From Rhizobium sp. (GTDB lineage: Bacteria; Pseudomonadota; Alphaproteobacteria; Rhizobiales; Rhizobiaceae), in contig JAPZUE010000055.1 of NCBI GenBank assembly GCA_027533385.1, forward strand, positions 1 to 64,000: DNA of 64,000 nucleotides, given 5' to 3'. Made by a program: the position numbers and the translations under genes. Positions 16,834 through 26,350 of this stretch are shown here, piece by piece (position 1 is the stretch's first letter; each line of letters opens with the position of its first letter). The notes under the pieces were generated by a model. The model saw nothing but the letters and a program-made list of their open reading frames with translations, had not been told where the DNA came from and made no database searches.

Positions 16834-16939
16834 GGCGTGATCCATAGCGACGATTGCGGCAAAAAGGGAGGCGCAAGCGCGTTCAATGATCCGGTAATTG
16901 CAAGGGTGCACCTTTTACTTGAACTCAGATAGGACTAAG

Positions 16940-16959
16940 ATGACCATAATTCTAGTCAT
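16940..16959. promoter_or_regulatory. Candidate vapBC operator
   Basis: ATGAC...GTCAT arms with a partly symmetric centre (8 of 10 positions symmetric) lie 23 bp upstream of the antitoxin ATG. Phd/YefM antitoxins repress their own operon by binding such sites. Assignment is by position and symmetry. Confidence 0.5.
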
Positions 16960-16982
16960 AACCGTCAGTCGGGAGACGCTGA

Positions 16983-17216
16983 ATGACCACCGTCAACATC
17001 GCGACCGCCAAGGCCCACCTGAGTGAACTGGTCGCCAAGGCGGAACAGGGCGAAACCATCGAGATCGAGCGTCACGGCAAACCAGTGGCCCGGCTCGTCC
17101 CTGCAGAGGAGCCCCGCGATCCCATCGATTTCGACTGGCTGGAAAGTGTGCTCGGCCAATTGCCGGCGACAGAACCGGATGGCACGCGCCGCCTGCGTGA
17201 AGAAGACCGTTATTGA
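16983..17216 (+). CDS. Phd/YefM-family antitoxin (VapB-like)
   Basis: 77 residues. The N-terminal MTTVNIATAKAHLSELVAKA ... GKPVARLVP is the standard Phd/YefM DNA-binding fold, and the C-terminal 30 residues are the toxin-binding tail. The stop overlaps the toxin start by one base (TGATG). It neutralises the PIN toxin and autoregulates, probably through the inverted repeat at 16940-16959. Confidence 0.88.
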   Translation: MTTVNIATAKAHLSELVAKAEQGETIEIERHGKPVARLVPAEEPRDPIDFDWLESVLGQLPATEPDGTRRLREEDRY

Positions 17217-17641
17217 TGGTCTATCTGGATACCTCTGTCCTTGTCGCATGGCTAACGCGAGAACCATCAGCAGATCGTATATCATTGTGGCTGCGAAGGC
17301 AGGAAACGGGCGCTCTGCATATCAGCGGGTGGACCATCACGGAATTCTCCTCGGCGCTATCGCTGAAACAACGCGTCGGGCAGATCAATCTATCTGAGAA
17401 AGCTCAGATCCTGGCTGCCTTCAATCGGCTCGTCTCGCGGTCTCTGGTGACGCTTACCGTGACACCCTCGGACTATCAAACCGCCGCCCGTCTATGCGAC
17501 AGAACCGAACTCGGCTTGCGGGCCGGAGACAGTCTGCACATCGCAATTTCCGTGAACGCCGGCCTGCCAGTCGCCACCCTGGACAAGACGATGGCTCAGG
17601 CCTGCAGCACGATCGTCCATCCTTTAACCCTTGTCGAATGA
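17216..17641 (+). CDS. PIN-domain ribonuclease toxin (VapC-like)
   Basis: 141 residues, a complete PIN domain. Candidate acidic metal ligands are Asp in YLDTSVLV (about D5), Glu in TITEFSSAL (about E42), Asp in LRAGDSLHIAI and Asp in VATLDKTMA. VapC enzymes cut specific tRNAs or rRNA; the target here is unknown. I take the ATG at 17216, coupled to the antitoxin stop; a TTG one codon earlier is possible. Confidence 0.88.
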   Translation: MVYLDTSVLVAWLTREPSADRISLWLRRQETGALHISGWTITEFSSALSLKQRVGQINLSEKAQILAAFNRLVSRSLVTLTVTPSDYQTAARLCDRTELGLRAGDSLHIAISVNAGLPVATLDKTMAQACSTIVHPLTLVE

Positions 17642-17647
17642 AACGAA

Positions 17648-17675
17648 AAACCCGCCGGATCGCTCCGACGGGTTT
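17648..17675 (-). terminator. Intrinsic terminator downstream of rpoD
   Basis: AAACCCG (17648-17654) pairs with CGGGTTT (17669-17675) with a further CGGA/TCCG inner stem. On the minus strand the stem is followed by five T, so it ends rpoD transcription. It also lies just after vapC on the other strand, where the run is weaker. Confidence 0.75.
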
Positions 17676-17700
17676 GGCATTTCAGAACTCTCTCGCCTGA

Positions 17701-19764
<2,064 letters not shown>

Positions 19765-20138
19765 TTATCTTGTCGCTTTCCCTGACGTCTGATCATGCTG
19801 CTGACCGCCGGAGGAATGGGAGACGGACCACTCACCCGGGCGGATAGCTGTCACTGACCTAACGGAGTGTTGCTTAATTCCTGATTAACTATGGGCATTG
19901 CGGTCGCAGCGCCGAAACCTCGATTGTCTGCATGACCGGTCATCATACCAGAGATCCGTCCGAACCCACTTCACCCTTGTGCGCTTGGATTGGTGATTCC
20001 CACAATTTTTCCTGACGTCAAGTCCTTCTGCAGACCCGACAGGGAAAATCAACAAAACAAGCCGTTCAACGGCGTATTTATCACCGATCTTCGCAGATGT
20101 AGGACGTCAGGCCCAAGAAACAAGGGGCAGAGGCTGGT
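19765..20138. other. Upstream region of rpoD
   Basis: 374 bases without a gene. It must hold the rpoD promoter(s) on the minus strand: TATGAT near 19945 and CATAGT near 19892 are possible -10 elements, but neither has a convincing -35. A TGACCGGTCA palindrome lies near 19936. The terminator of the upstream cyclase gene occupies 20046-20073. Confidence 0.5.
20046..20073 (-). terminator. Intrinsic terminator of the adenylate cyclase gene
   Basis: On the minus strand GCCGT-TGA-ACGGC forms a short stem followed by TTGTTTTGTTGATTTT. It lies 66 bp after the cyclase stop and separates that gene from rpoD. Confidence 0.55.
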
Positions 20139-21446
20139 TCACGCCCCCTCGGGGGAATCGGCCTTCGCCCCTGTGAGGAACCAGACCCGCATCGCGCCCT
20201 TGCCCTTCACCTCGATCTCGCCGCGCAATTCGAAATCGAAGCGATCCTCAAGCCGCTGCTTCAGCCCGTCCGCAACCTGGATGCGACCGGCGACACCATG
20301 CGATTCCATATGCGCCGCCGTATTCACCGTGTCGCCCCAAACGTCGTAGAGCAGCTTGTTCGATCCGATCACGCCGGCAACGACGGGTCCCGTATCCAGC
20401 CCGATCCGCACCTCGACCGCCTCGCCGATCTGTTCGGATATCCGTCGACAGCAGGCAAGGATGTCGAGAGCCATATGGGCAACCGCCGCCTCGTGATCGG
20501 GCTTAGGTTCAGGCAGGCCACCCGCCACCATATAGGCATCACCTATGGTCTTGATCTTCTCAAGCCCATGGGCGCTGGCAATCGCATCGAACTGCGCAAA
20601 GACGCGCCCCAGGAAGGCAATGACCTGTTGCGGCTGCCAGCGGGCAGCCCGCGGCGTGAAGTCCACGATATCGGCAAACAGGATCGTCGCAGAAGGGATC
20701 TGGTCCGCCACCATTTGGGTATGATGGTCGCGAAGTCGCGTCGCGACGGCTTGCGGCAAGATGTTCTGCAGCAAGCGTTCGGAGAATTGGTGCTCGGATT
20801 CCAACGCCATTTCCGCCTGGGCCGCCTCCTTGAAGGCGAAGAAGGAGGTGGTGAAGATCAACAGAAAGGCGAAGGGAACGGTCAGATAATAGAGCGTGCT
20901 CATGAACGCCGGCCCGACCTGGATGAAGTCGAGAGGCGCCACGAAGAAGATTTCAGTGATGAGAAAGGCAACAAGTCCGAGTGCGGTGACGGAAGCCGAC
21001 AGAAGCAGCCGTTCCGAACCGAACACCAGCATCGACGCCGCAGCCCCCGGCAGGAAGTAGAAATGCAGGCCAGCCTCTCGCCCGAAGAACATGCAATAGC
21101 CGAGGCCGAAGATCAGCCACATGGCGCAGAGGTAAAGGGCGCCGGAAATCGGTCCATACCGATGAAAATAGGGCGTCAGCGCGTAAAAGACGATCTGCGG
21201 CGAAAAGGCGATGATGGCAGGCAGCAGCCCATACCAGTCATAGAAGATGTAGAGCAGGATGTAGGGAATGGTCATCAGGCTGACCATCGCCGAGATGACA
21301 TTGGTCACCGCAAGCCTTCGACGGATGCGCGGCGGGTAACCGGCGGTCCCGATCCGCGCCACCCACCACACTGCATTCGGCAATCGCCAGAACGAGCGGA
21401 GCCTGCGCCCGTTGCGGGCTATGAAGTCAAACTCGTGCTGCGACAC
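20139..21446 (-). CDS. Membrane-bound class III adenylate/guanylate cyclase
   Basis: 435 residues. The N-terminal half (about 40-225) has six predicted membrane helices. The C-terminal half is a class III cyclase domain with the metal-binding FADIVDFT (about 258-265), substrate-specifying KTIGDAYMV, and YDVWGDTVNTAAHMES carrying the transition-state Asn. The Lys in KTIGDAY indicates ATP rather than GTP as substrate. The protein belongs to the large rhizobial cyclase set; its stimulus is unknown. It lies between dnaG and rpoD and has its own terminator. Confidence 0.9.
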   Translation of the reverse strand: MSQHEFDFIARNGRRLRSFWRLPNAVWWVARIGTAGYPPRIRRRLAVTNVISAMVSLMTIPYILLYIFYDWYGLLPAIIAFSPQIVFYALTPYFHRYGPISGALYLCAMWLIFGLGYCMFFGREAGLHFYFLPGAAASMLVFGSERLLLSASVTALGLVAFLITEIFFVAPLDFIQVGPAFMSTLYYLTVPFAFLLIFTTSFFAFKEAAQAEMALESEHQFSERLLQNILPQAVATRLRDHHTQMVADQIPSATILFADIVDFTPRAARWQPQQVIAFLGRVFAQFDAIASAHGLEKIKTIGDAYMVAGGLPEPKPDHEAAVAHMALDILACCRRISEQIGEAVEVRIGLDTGPVVAGVIGSNKLLYDVWGDTVNTAAHMESHGVAGRIQVADGLKQRLEDRFDFELRGEIEVKGKGAMRVWFLTGAKADSPEGA

Positions 21447-21528
21447 TCGTGTTTCCGCTAACAGTGGAACAAAGACTTGAATCCCCTATTTGGCGGCGCA
21501 GTGCAACAGGTTTGTGCAAACGATTACA

Positions 21529-23523
21529 TCAGCCGTGACCGGTAGCGGGTCCCTTGACGCGGCCGGACATGACACCGAAGCCATCGATGATCGCCTCCTG
21601 GTTTTCCATGCGCGCAACCTCGAGCTGAACCTCGTGCAGGGCGCTGATCACCTGCTCGATCCGGCTGGCGTCATCGGTCTCCGTTGCCTCGGCAATCTCC
21701 CGCTCCAGTTCCATGCGCTGGCGCTTAAGCGCCCTTGCCCGCTTGTAGAGGGCAAGGGCCTGCCCGTAGCCTTCCCTGGCATCCTCCGCTGCGGCGATCT
21801 CGGTGGCGATCCAGAGCCTGGCATTGCGGATCTGCTGGTCGAGACCCCGCAACAGCGTGCCATGACCATGGGCTTCCAGCTTCTGGATGAGGATCTCGCG
21901 GCTGAGCGTCGGTCCGGCCTCGGCAACTGCGGTCAGGAGCGACGACCAGAGTTTCTGCAATCCGGCATGCTCATAGTCGATCGCAGCAATCTCGTCATAC
22001 TCGTCTTCCAGCAGTTGCGGATGATTGACGATCGTCAGCGCCAGTACGCTTTCCCGCAGCGTCGGCTGGTCGAGCGCGCCGCGCACAAGACCGGACCGCG
22101 CAAGCCGATCCGAGATGGCGCCCCGGCTGGACGCCACGGGCCCCGGTGGGCGTCCGCCGTTTCGCGCTCCCTGCCCCGCACCCCGGCCACTGCCCTGAAA
22201 GCTGCCACGCTCTCCGCGCCTCGGCTGACTGCCCTGGAAGAAAGCATAGAGCCTGTCACGGACATCCTGCTGATAGTGACGACGCACGTTCTCATCGGCG
22301 ATGACATTGACGACCTGCTTGAGCTTCGCCTCGAGCTCTGCGCGCTTCTCCGGCGTGTCGAAGCCGCCAGCTTGCGTCTCGCGCATCCAGACCATCTCGG
22401 CAAGCGGCCTGGCTTCCGACAACACCCGGTCAAAAGGCTGGCGACCGTCGCGCTTGACGAGATCATCGGGATCCTTGCCATCCGGCAGCATCGCAAACCG
22501 CAGGGACTGTCCGGGCTTGATATGCGGCAGAGCGAGGTCGACCGCACGAAACGCCGCCCGCTGGCCGGCGCCATCGCCATCGAAGCACAGCACCGGCACC
22601 GGCGTCGTCTTCCACATCAGCTGGAGCTGGTTTTCGGTCAGCGCGGTACCGAGCGGCGCCACAGCATTCTCGATCCCCGCCTGATGAAGCGCGATCACGT
22701 CCATGTAGCCTTCGACGGCAATCAGCGTGTCGGCACCATCAGCCCCCTGCATCGCGCGGCGGGCGCGGGAGAAATTGTAGAGCACATTGCCCTTGTGAAA
22801 GAGCTCGGTCTCGTTGGAATTCAGATACTTCGCCATCGCATCCGCCGCCATGGCACGACCGCCAAAGGCGATGACCTTGTCGCGGGACGAGAGGATCGGA
22901 AACATGATGCGATCACGGAAGCGATCGTAGGAGACGGGAATGTCCGGCCCGTGCACCACGAGCCCGCAGGCCTCGATCTGCTCCTTCGGCACGCCTTTGG
23001 AGGCGAGATATTCCTTCAGCGCGTTGCGGCTCTCCGGCGCATAACCAAGCCTGAAAGTCTCGATCGTGCGGCCCGAAAGCCCGCGCTCGCGCAAGTAAGC
23101 CCGGGCCCGCGCGCCACTGGCCGTCTGCAGCTGGTCCTGAAAGAACTGCGTCGCCATTTCCATGACGTCCTGCAGACTGGTGCGTTCCTTCTCGCGCCGC
23201 TCTGCCTGAGGGTCAGGCTGCGGCATCGCGATACCGGCCATGTCGGCCACCTGCTGGACCGCCTCGACAAAGCTCAAGCCTTCGAGGTCGGTCAGGAAAC
23301 GAAAATGGTCGCCGGACACACCACAACCGAAGCAGTGGTAACGACCCTTGCGATCCTCGCAGTGAAAGCTCGGGCTCTTCTCGCCATGAAAGGGGCAGCA
23401 GGCCCAATAGTCCTGACGCGACACATTGGTCTTCTTGCGATCCCAGGTCACGCGTCGACCGACAACGGCCGAAATCGGCACGCGGTCACGGATCTCGTCG
23501 AGGAAGTCGCTGGAAAAACGCAT
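21529..23523 (-). CDS. dnaG: DNA primase DnaG
   Basis: 664 residues. The N-terminal CHC2 zinc domain is visible (CPFHGEKSPSFHCEDRKG then YHCFGCG, about 40-64); the Toprim catalytic core follows with VEGYMDVIALHQAG and CFDGDGAGQRAA (about 260-330). The C-terminal helicase-binding domain begins after a Gly/Arg-rich linker at about 425-465. It synthesises RNA primers at the replication fork. A long antisense open frame across the gene is a GC-driven shadow. The next genes on this strand are the adenylate cyclase and rpoD. Confidence 0.97.
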   Translation of the reverse strand: MRFSSDFLDEIRDRVPISAVVGRRVTWDRKKTNVSRQDYWACCPFHGEKSPSFHCEDRKGRYHCFGCGVSGDHFRFLTDLEGLSFVEAVQQVADMAGIAMPQPDPQAERREKERTSLQDVMEMATQFFQDQLQTASGARARAYLRERGLSGRTIETFRLGYAPESRNALKEYLASKGVPKEQIEACGLVVHGPDIPVSYDRFRDRIMFPILSSRDKVIAFGGRAMAADAMAKYLNSNETELFHKGNVLYNFSRARRAMQGADGADTLIAVEGYMDVIALHQAGIENAVAPLGTALTENQLQLMWKTTPVPVLCFDGDGAGQRAAFRAVDLALPHIKPGQSLRFAMLPDGKDPDDLVKRDGRQPFDRVLSEARPLAEMVWMRETQAGGFDTPEKRAELEAKLKQVVNVIADENVRRHYQQDVRDRLYAFFQGSQPRRGERGSFQGSGRGAGQGARNGGRPPGPVASSRGAISDRLARSGLVRGALDQPTLRESVLALTIVNHPQLLEDEYDEIAAIDYEHAGLQKLWSSLLTAVAEAGPTLSREILIQKLEAHGHGTLLRGLDQQIRNARLWIATEIAAAEDAREGYGQALALYKRARALKRQRMELEREIAEATETDDASRIEQVISALHEVQLEVARMENQEAIIDGFGVMSGRVKGPATGHG

Positions 23524-23612
23524 CTGTATCCCTGGGAAGCTTATCCTTCATATAGGCGTCGCGGCGACGCAGCGCCAAGGCTTTCGCGCGGAGTGCCCGT
23601 TATTCACAGCGC

Positions 23613-23641
23613 TTGATTGCGATGACATCTGTATATACAAT
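23613..23641 (+). promoter_or_regulatory. Promoter of brnTA with overlapping palindrome
   Basis: TTGATT (23613-23618), 17-bp spacer, TACAAT (23636-23641). The -10 overlaps a perfect TGTATATACA palindrome (23630-23639), which is a good candidate for the autoregulatory BrnA site. Start of transcription would be near 23648. Confidence 0.65.
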
Positions 23642-23667
23642 GACAACCAGAGCCTTTGAGAGCCGCC

Positions 23668-23973
23668 ATGATGCGTAGCCTGGACGACATTCCGCAGGAA
23701 GAATGGGCCTTCGAGTGGGACGAAGCCAAGCGAGCCAGCAATCGTCAGAAGCACGGCATCGATTTCGATGATGTTGTCTTGGCGCTTGCTGGACCTCGCC
23801 TCGAAACGGAAAACTTAGTCCAGGGTGAACTAAGGGTTCTGGCGACTTGCCCGGAGAGCGGCCGGTTGATTACCGCAGTTTACACCATGAGAGGAAACGT
23901 TTGCCGGATCATATCCGCCCGCGTTGCGAGAAAAAATGAGCGAAGAGAATATCACGCGCACTACAATCGCTGA
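23668..23973 (+). CDS. brnT: BrnT-family toxin (ribonuclease)
   Basis: About 101 residues. The BrnT/DUF497 pattern is clear: FEWDEAKRASNRQKHGIDFDD near the N-terminus, then RLITAVYTMRGNVCRIISARVARKNERREY (two parts, about 70-100), with the arginine-rich active-site region. BrnT folds like RelE-type RNases and blocks translation. Its end overlaps the BrnA start by 38 bp, giving toxin-first order as usual for this family. An upstream TTG at 23656 is an alternative start. Confidence 0.88.
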   Translation: MMRSLDDIPQEEWAFEWDEAKRASNRQKHGIDFDDVVLALAGPRLETENLVQGELRVLATCPESGRLITAVYTMRGNVCRIISARVARKNERREYHAHYNR

Positions 23974-24268
23974 AATTCTGGAAAAGCGACGTCGCGGTGA
24001 AAAGAGCCAGACCGACTGGGCGCGTGTCGATGCCATGACCGACGAGGATATCGAGCGCGCCATGCGCGACGATCCCGACTGGAAGGACTTCATGGACATC
24101 GACTGGTCCAAGGCCAAGATGGTGATCCCCGACAAGAAGAAGGCGATCTCGATCCGTCTCGATCCCGACATCATCGATTTCTTCCAGGCGACCGGCAAAG
24201 GCTACCAGACTCGGATCAACGCGGTCCTGCGCCATTTCGTCGATGAGCAGAAGCGCTCCAAGCCCTGA
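23936..24268 (+). CDS. brnA: BrnA-family antitoxin
   Basis: 110 residues. The C-terminal KKKAISIRLDPDIIDFFQATGKGYQTRINAVLR region (about 69-101) is the ribbon-helix-helix DNA-binding segment of BrnA; the N-terminal half is the charged toxin-binding arm. The start lies inside brnT, so the two are translationally coupled. BrnA neutralises BrnT and represses the operon, probably at the palindrome over the -10 element. Confidence 0.88.
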   Translation: MSEENITRTTIAEILEKRRRGEKSQTDWARVDAMTDEDIERAMRDDPDWKDFMDIDWSKAKMVIPDKKKAISIRLDPDIIDFFQATGKGYQTRINAVLRHFVDEQKRSKP

Positions 24269-24275
24269 AACGCAA

Positions 24276-24297
24276 GACGCCGCCCAAAGGCGGCGTC
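24276..24297. terminator. Perfect 9-bp hairpin after brnA
   Basis: GACGCCGCC-CAAA-GGCGGCGTC. It lies between the convergent brnA and YqeY-type genes. Neither side has a proper T-tract, so it is a strong stem with uncertain termination activity. Confidence 0.5.
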
Positions 24298-24322
24298 GAG
24301 GTCGACCAGTCGGTCTGAAGGA

Positions 24323-24775
24323 TTACTTCAACAGATCCTTGACCACGCCAGAGGCCTTGGCAAAGTCCATCTGGCCGGGATAGCGCTCCTTCAGCGTGCT
24401 GATGCACTTGCCCATGTCGCGCAGACCCTGGGCTCCGGTTTCGCTGATCACGGCCGCGCAGACCTCACGCACCTTCTCCTCGGAGAGTTGCTCCGGCATG
24501 AAGGACTTGATGATGACGATTTCCTCGCGCTCCTGCGCGGCGAGCTCGGGACGGTCGTTCTCGGCATAGATCTTGGCCGATTCATCCCGCTGCTTGATCA
24601 TCTTCATCAGGATCTGCATGATCTCGTCATCGGTGACCGGATCCTTGCCGGTACCACGATGGGCGATATCGCGATCCTTGATCGCGGTCTGGATCAGACG
24701 CACGGTCGATGTCCGACGGACATCCTTGGCCTTGAGGGCCTCTTTCAGCGAGTTGGCGAGCGTGTCGCGTATCAT
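24323..24775 (-). CDS. GatB/YqeY domain protein
   Basis: 150 residues, full-length YqeY. It has the helical arrangement of the family: LKEALKAKDVRRTSTVRLIQ, then ERYPGQMDFAKASGVVKDLL at the C-terminus, the same tRNA-interacting fold as the tail of GatB. The free-standing protein has no established role, though a link to tRNA-dependent amidation or stress is often proposed. Divergent from carA, as is common in rhizobia. Confidence 0.9.
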   Translation of the reverse strand: MIRDTLANSLKEALKAKDVRRTSTVRLIQTAIKDRDIAHRGTGKDPVTDDEIMQILMKMIKQRDESAKIYAENDRPELAAQEREEIVIIKSFMPEQLSEEKVREVCAAVISETGAQGLRDMGKCISTLKERYPGQMDFAKASGVVKDLLK

Positions 24776-24933
24776 TTTGTTCTCCGGGGATCGGCCAGCC
24801 GCACCCTGGGCGATTGTGGCTTTTCCGTGTTCGTTGAGTGGTTCTCATAGCCAGACATCTGCTGCAGTGCAAACGAATTGAGCAAACCATTGAAATGGCT
24901 TGGGAGAAATCCAGCGCGGAAACAACTCCGCAA

Positions 24934-24962
24934 TTGACCTCTCACAACGATGCGTCTATTGC
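24934..24962 (+). promoter_or_regulatory. Probable carA promoter
   Basis: TTGACC, 17-bp spacer, TATTGC. Transcription would start near 24969, leaving a leader of about 124 nt before carA. No other match of similar quality lies in the 317-bp gap between the YqeY-type gene and carA. Confidence 0.5.
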
Positions 24963-24988
24963 TCGGCACCTGCACGCAAATTGTTATC

Positions 24989-25019
24989 AGGGCTGAAAAC
25001 GCGCGACCTCGCGCGCCCT
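24989..25019 (+). promoter_or_regulatory. Stable hairpin in the carA leader
   Basis: CGCGCGA-CC-TCGCGCG is a perfect 7-bp stem nested inside AGGG/CCCT. It lies between the predicted transcription start and the ribosome site of carA. There is no T-tract after it, so it is not an obvious terminator; pausing or translational control is possible. Confidence 0.4.
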
Positions 25020-25092
25020 CGATCTGCAACATAAATGGTCCTGCAAGGCCGCTCCGACAAGGGGCCGGCCCGCAGGCGAACAAGGAACGACC

Positions 25093-26298
25093 ATGACCGC
25101 GACAGCCCCCTGGACGACCCGCAAGCCGACCGCCCTCCTCGTTCTCTCGGACGGCACCGTCATCGAGGGCCATGGCATTGGCGCAACCGGCAAGGTCCAG
25201 GCCGAGGTCTGCTTCAACACGGCGCTCACCGGATACGAAGAAATCCTGACAGATCCGTCCTATCTCGGCCAGATCGTCACCTTCACCTTCCCCCATATCG
25301 GCAATGTCGGCACCAATGAGGAAGACATCGAAGATCTCACGCCGGCTGCCCGCCACGGCGCCGTCGGCACCATCTTCAAGGCCGATATCACGGAGCCTTC
25401 AAATTATCGTGCCGCAAGCCATCTCGACGCCTGGCTGAAGAGCCGCGGCATCATCGGCCTCTCCGGCATCGACACCCGCGCGCTCACCGCCTGGATCCGC
25501 GAAAACGGCGCACCGAACGCGGTCATCGCGCACGACCCGAACGGTGTTTTCGACATCGAAGCCCTGAAAGCCGAAGCCAAGGCCTGGAGCGGCCTCGTCG
25601 GCCTCGACCTCGCCAAGGTCGCCTCTTCAGGCCAGTCCTCCGTCTGGAACGAGAAGGCCTGGTCCTGGACGGAAGGACACACGACGCTCGGCGCGTCTGA
25701 TGCCAAGTATCACATCGTCTGCGTCGACTTCGGCGTGAAGCGCAACATCCTGCGCCTGTTTGCCGGCCTCGACTGCAAGGTTACCGTCGTACCCGCGACC
25801 ACCTCGGCCGAAGACATCCTGGCGCTCGCCCCGGATGGCGTCTTCCTGTCGAACGGCCCGGGAGATCCGGCTGCTACCGGCGAATACGCCGTTCCCGTCA
25901 TCCAGACCCTGGTGAAGAGCGACAAGCCGGTCTTCGGCATCTGCCTCGGACACCAGATGCTGGGCCTGGCGCTTGGCGGCAAGACCGAGAAGATGCACCA
26001 GGGCCATCACGGCGCAAACCATCCGGTGAAGGACTTCACCACCGGCAAGGTCGAGATCGTCTCAATGAACCACGGCTTCGCAGTCGACTCCAAGTCGCTG
26101 CCGGAAAGCGTTGAAGAGACTCATATTTCGCTGTTCGACGGCACGAATTGCGGCCTGCGCCTGAAGGGCAAGCCGGTCTTCTCCGTCCAGCACCATCCGG
26201 AAGCCTCGCCCGGCCCGCAGGACAGCCACTACCTCTTCCGCCGCTTCATCAACATGGTGCGCGAGACCAAGGGTGAGCCGGCCTTGGCCGAGCGCTGA
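25093..26298 (+). CDS. carA: Carbamoyl-phosphate synthase small (glutaminase) subunit
   Basis: 401 residues. The N-terminal small-subunit domain (about 13-150; VFNTALTGY-type NTALTGYEEILTDPSY) is followed by a class I glutamine amidotransferase domain (about 215-395) with the nucleophile Cys in FGICLGHQ (about 277-284) and the catalytic His in VQHHPEASPGP. It releases ammonia from glutamine and passes it to CarB for carbamoyl phosphate, feeding pyrimidine and arginine synthesis. carB lies 12.7 kb downstream with unrelated genes between. Confidence 0.97.
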   Translation: MTATAPWTTRKPTALLVLSDGTVIEGHGIGATGKVQAEVCFNTALTGYEEILTDPSYLGQIVTFTFPHIGNVGTNEEDIEDLTPAARHGAVGTIFKADITEPSNYRAASHLDAWLKSRGIIGLSGIDTRALTAWIRENGAPNAVIAHDPNGVFDIEALKAEAKAWSGLVGLDLAKVASSGQSSVWNEKAWSWTEGHTTLGASDAKYHIVCVDFGVKRNILRLFAGLDCKVTVVPATTSAEDILALAPDGVFLSNGPGDPAATGEYAVPVIQTLVKSDKPVFGICLGHQMLGLALGGKTEKMHQGHHGANHPVKDFTTGKVEIVSMNHGFAVDSKSLPESVEETHISLFDGTNCGLRLKGKPVFSVQHHPEASPGPQDSHYLFRRFINMVRETKGEPALAER

Positions 26299-26323
26299 AA
26301 TCAGTCAGACGAATGAGACGACG

Positions 26324-26350
26324 CGGCCCGGGATCAAACCCGGGCCGTTT
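26324..26350 (+). terminator. Intrinsic terminator of carA
   Basis: CGGCCCGGG (26324-26332) pairs with CCCGGGCCG (26339-26347), followed by TTTGCATTT. The stem overlaps the last codons of the opposing MATE gene, so it can serve both strands. Confidence 0.7.

Noticed and set aside
16391..16847. Repetitive tract as CRISPR or VNTR
   Set aside because: The apparent repeats are codons of the Pro/Glu-rich linker of the DUF930 protein, not spaced repeats.
21490..23616. 708-codon plus-strand open frame
   Set aside because: It is antisense to dnaG over its whole length; dnaG has complete conserved domains, and long antisense frames are common in high-GC genes.
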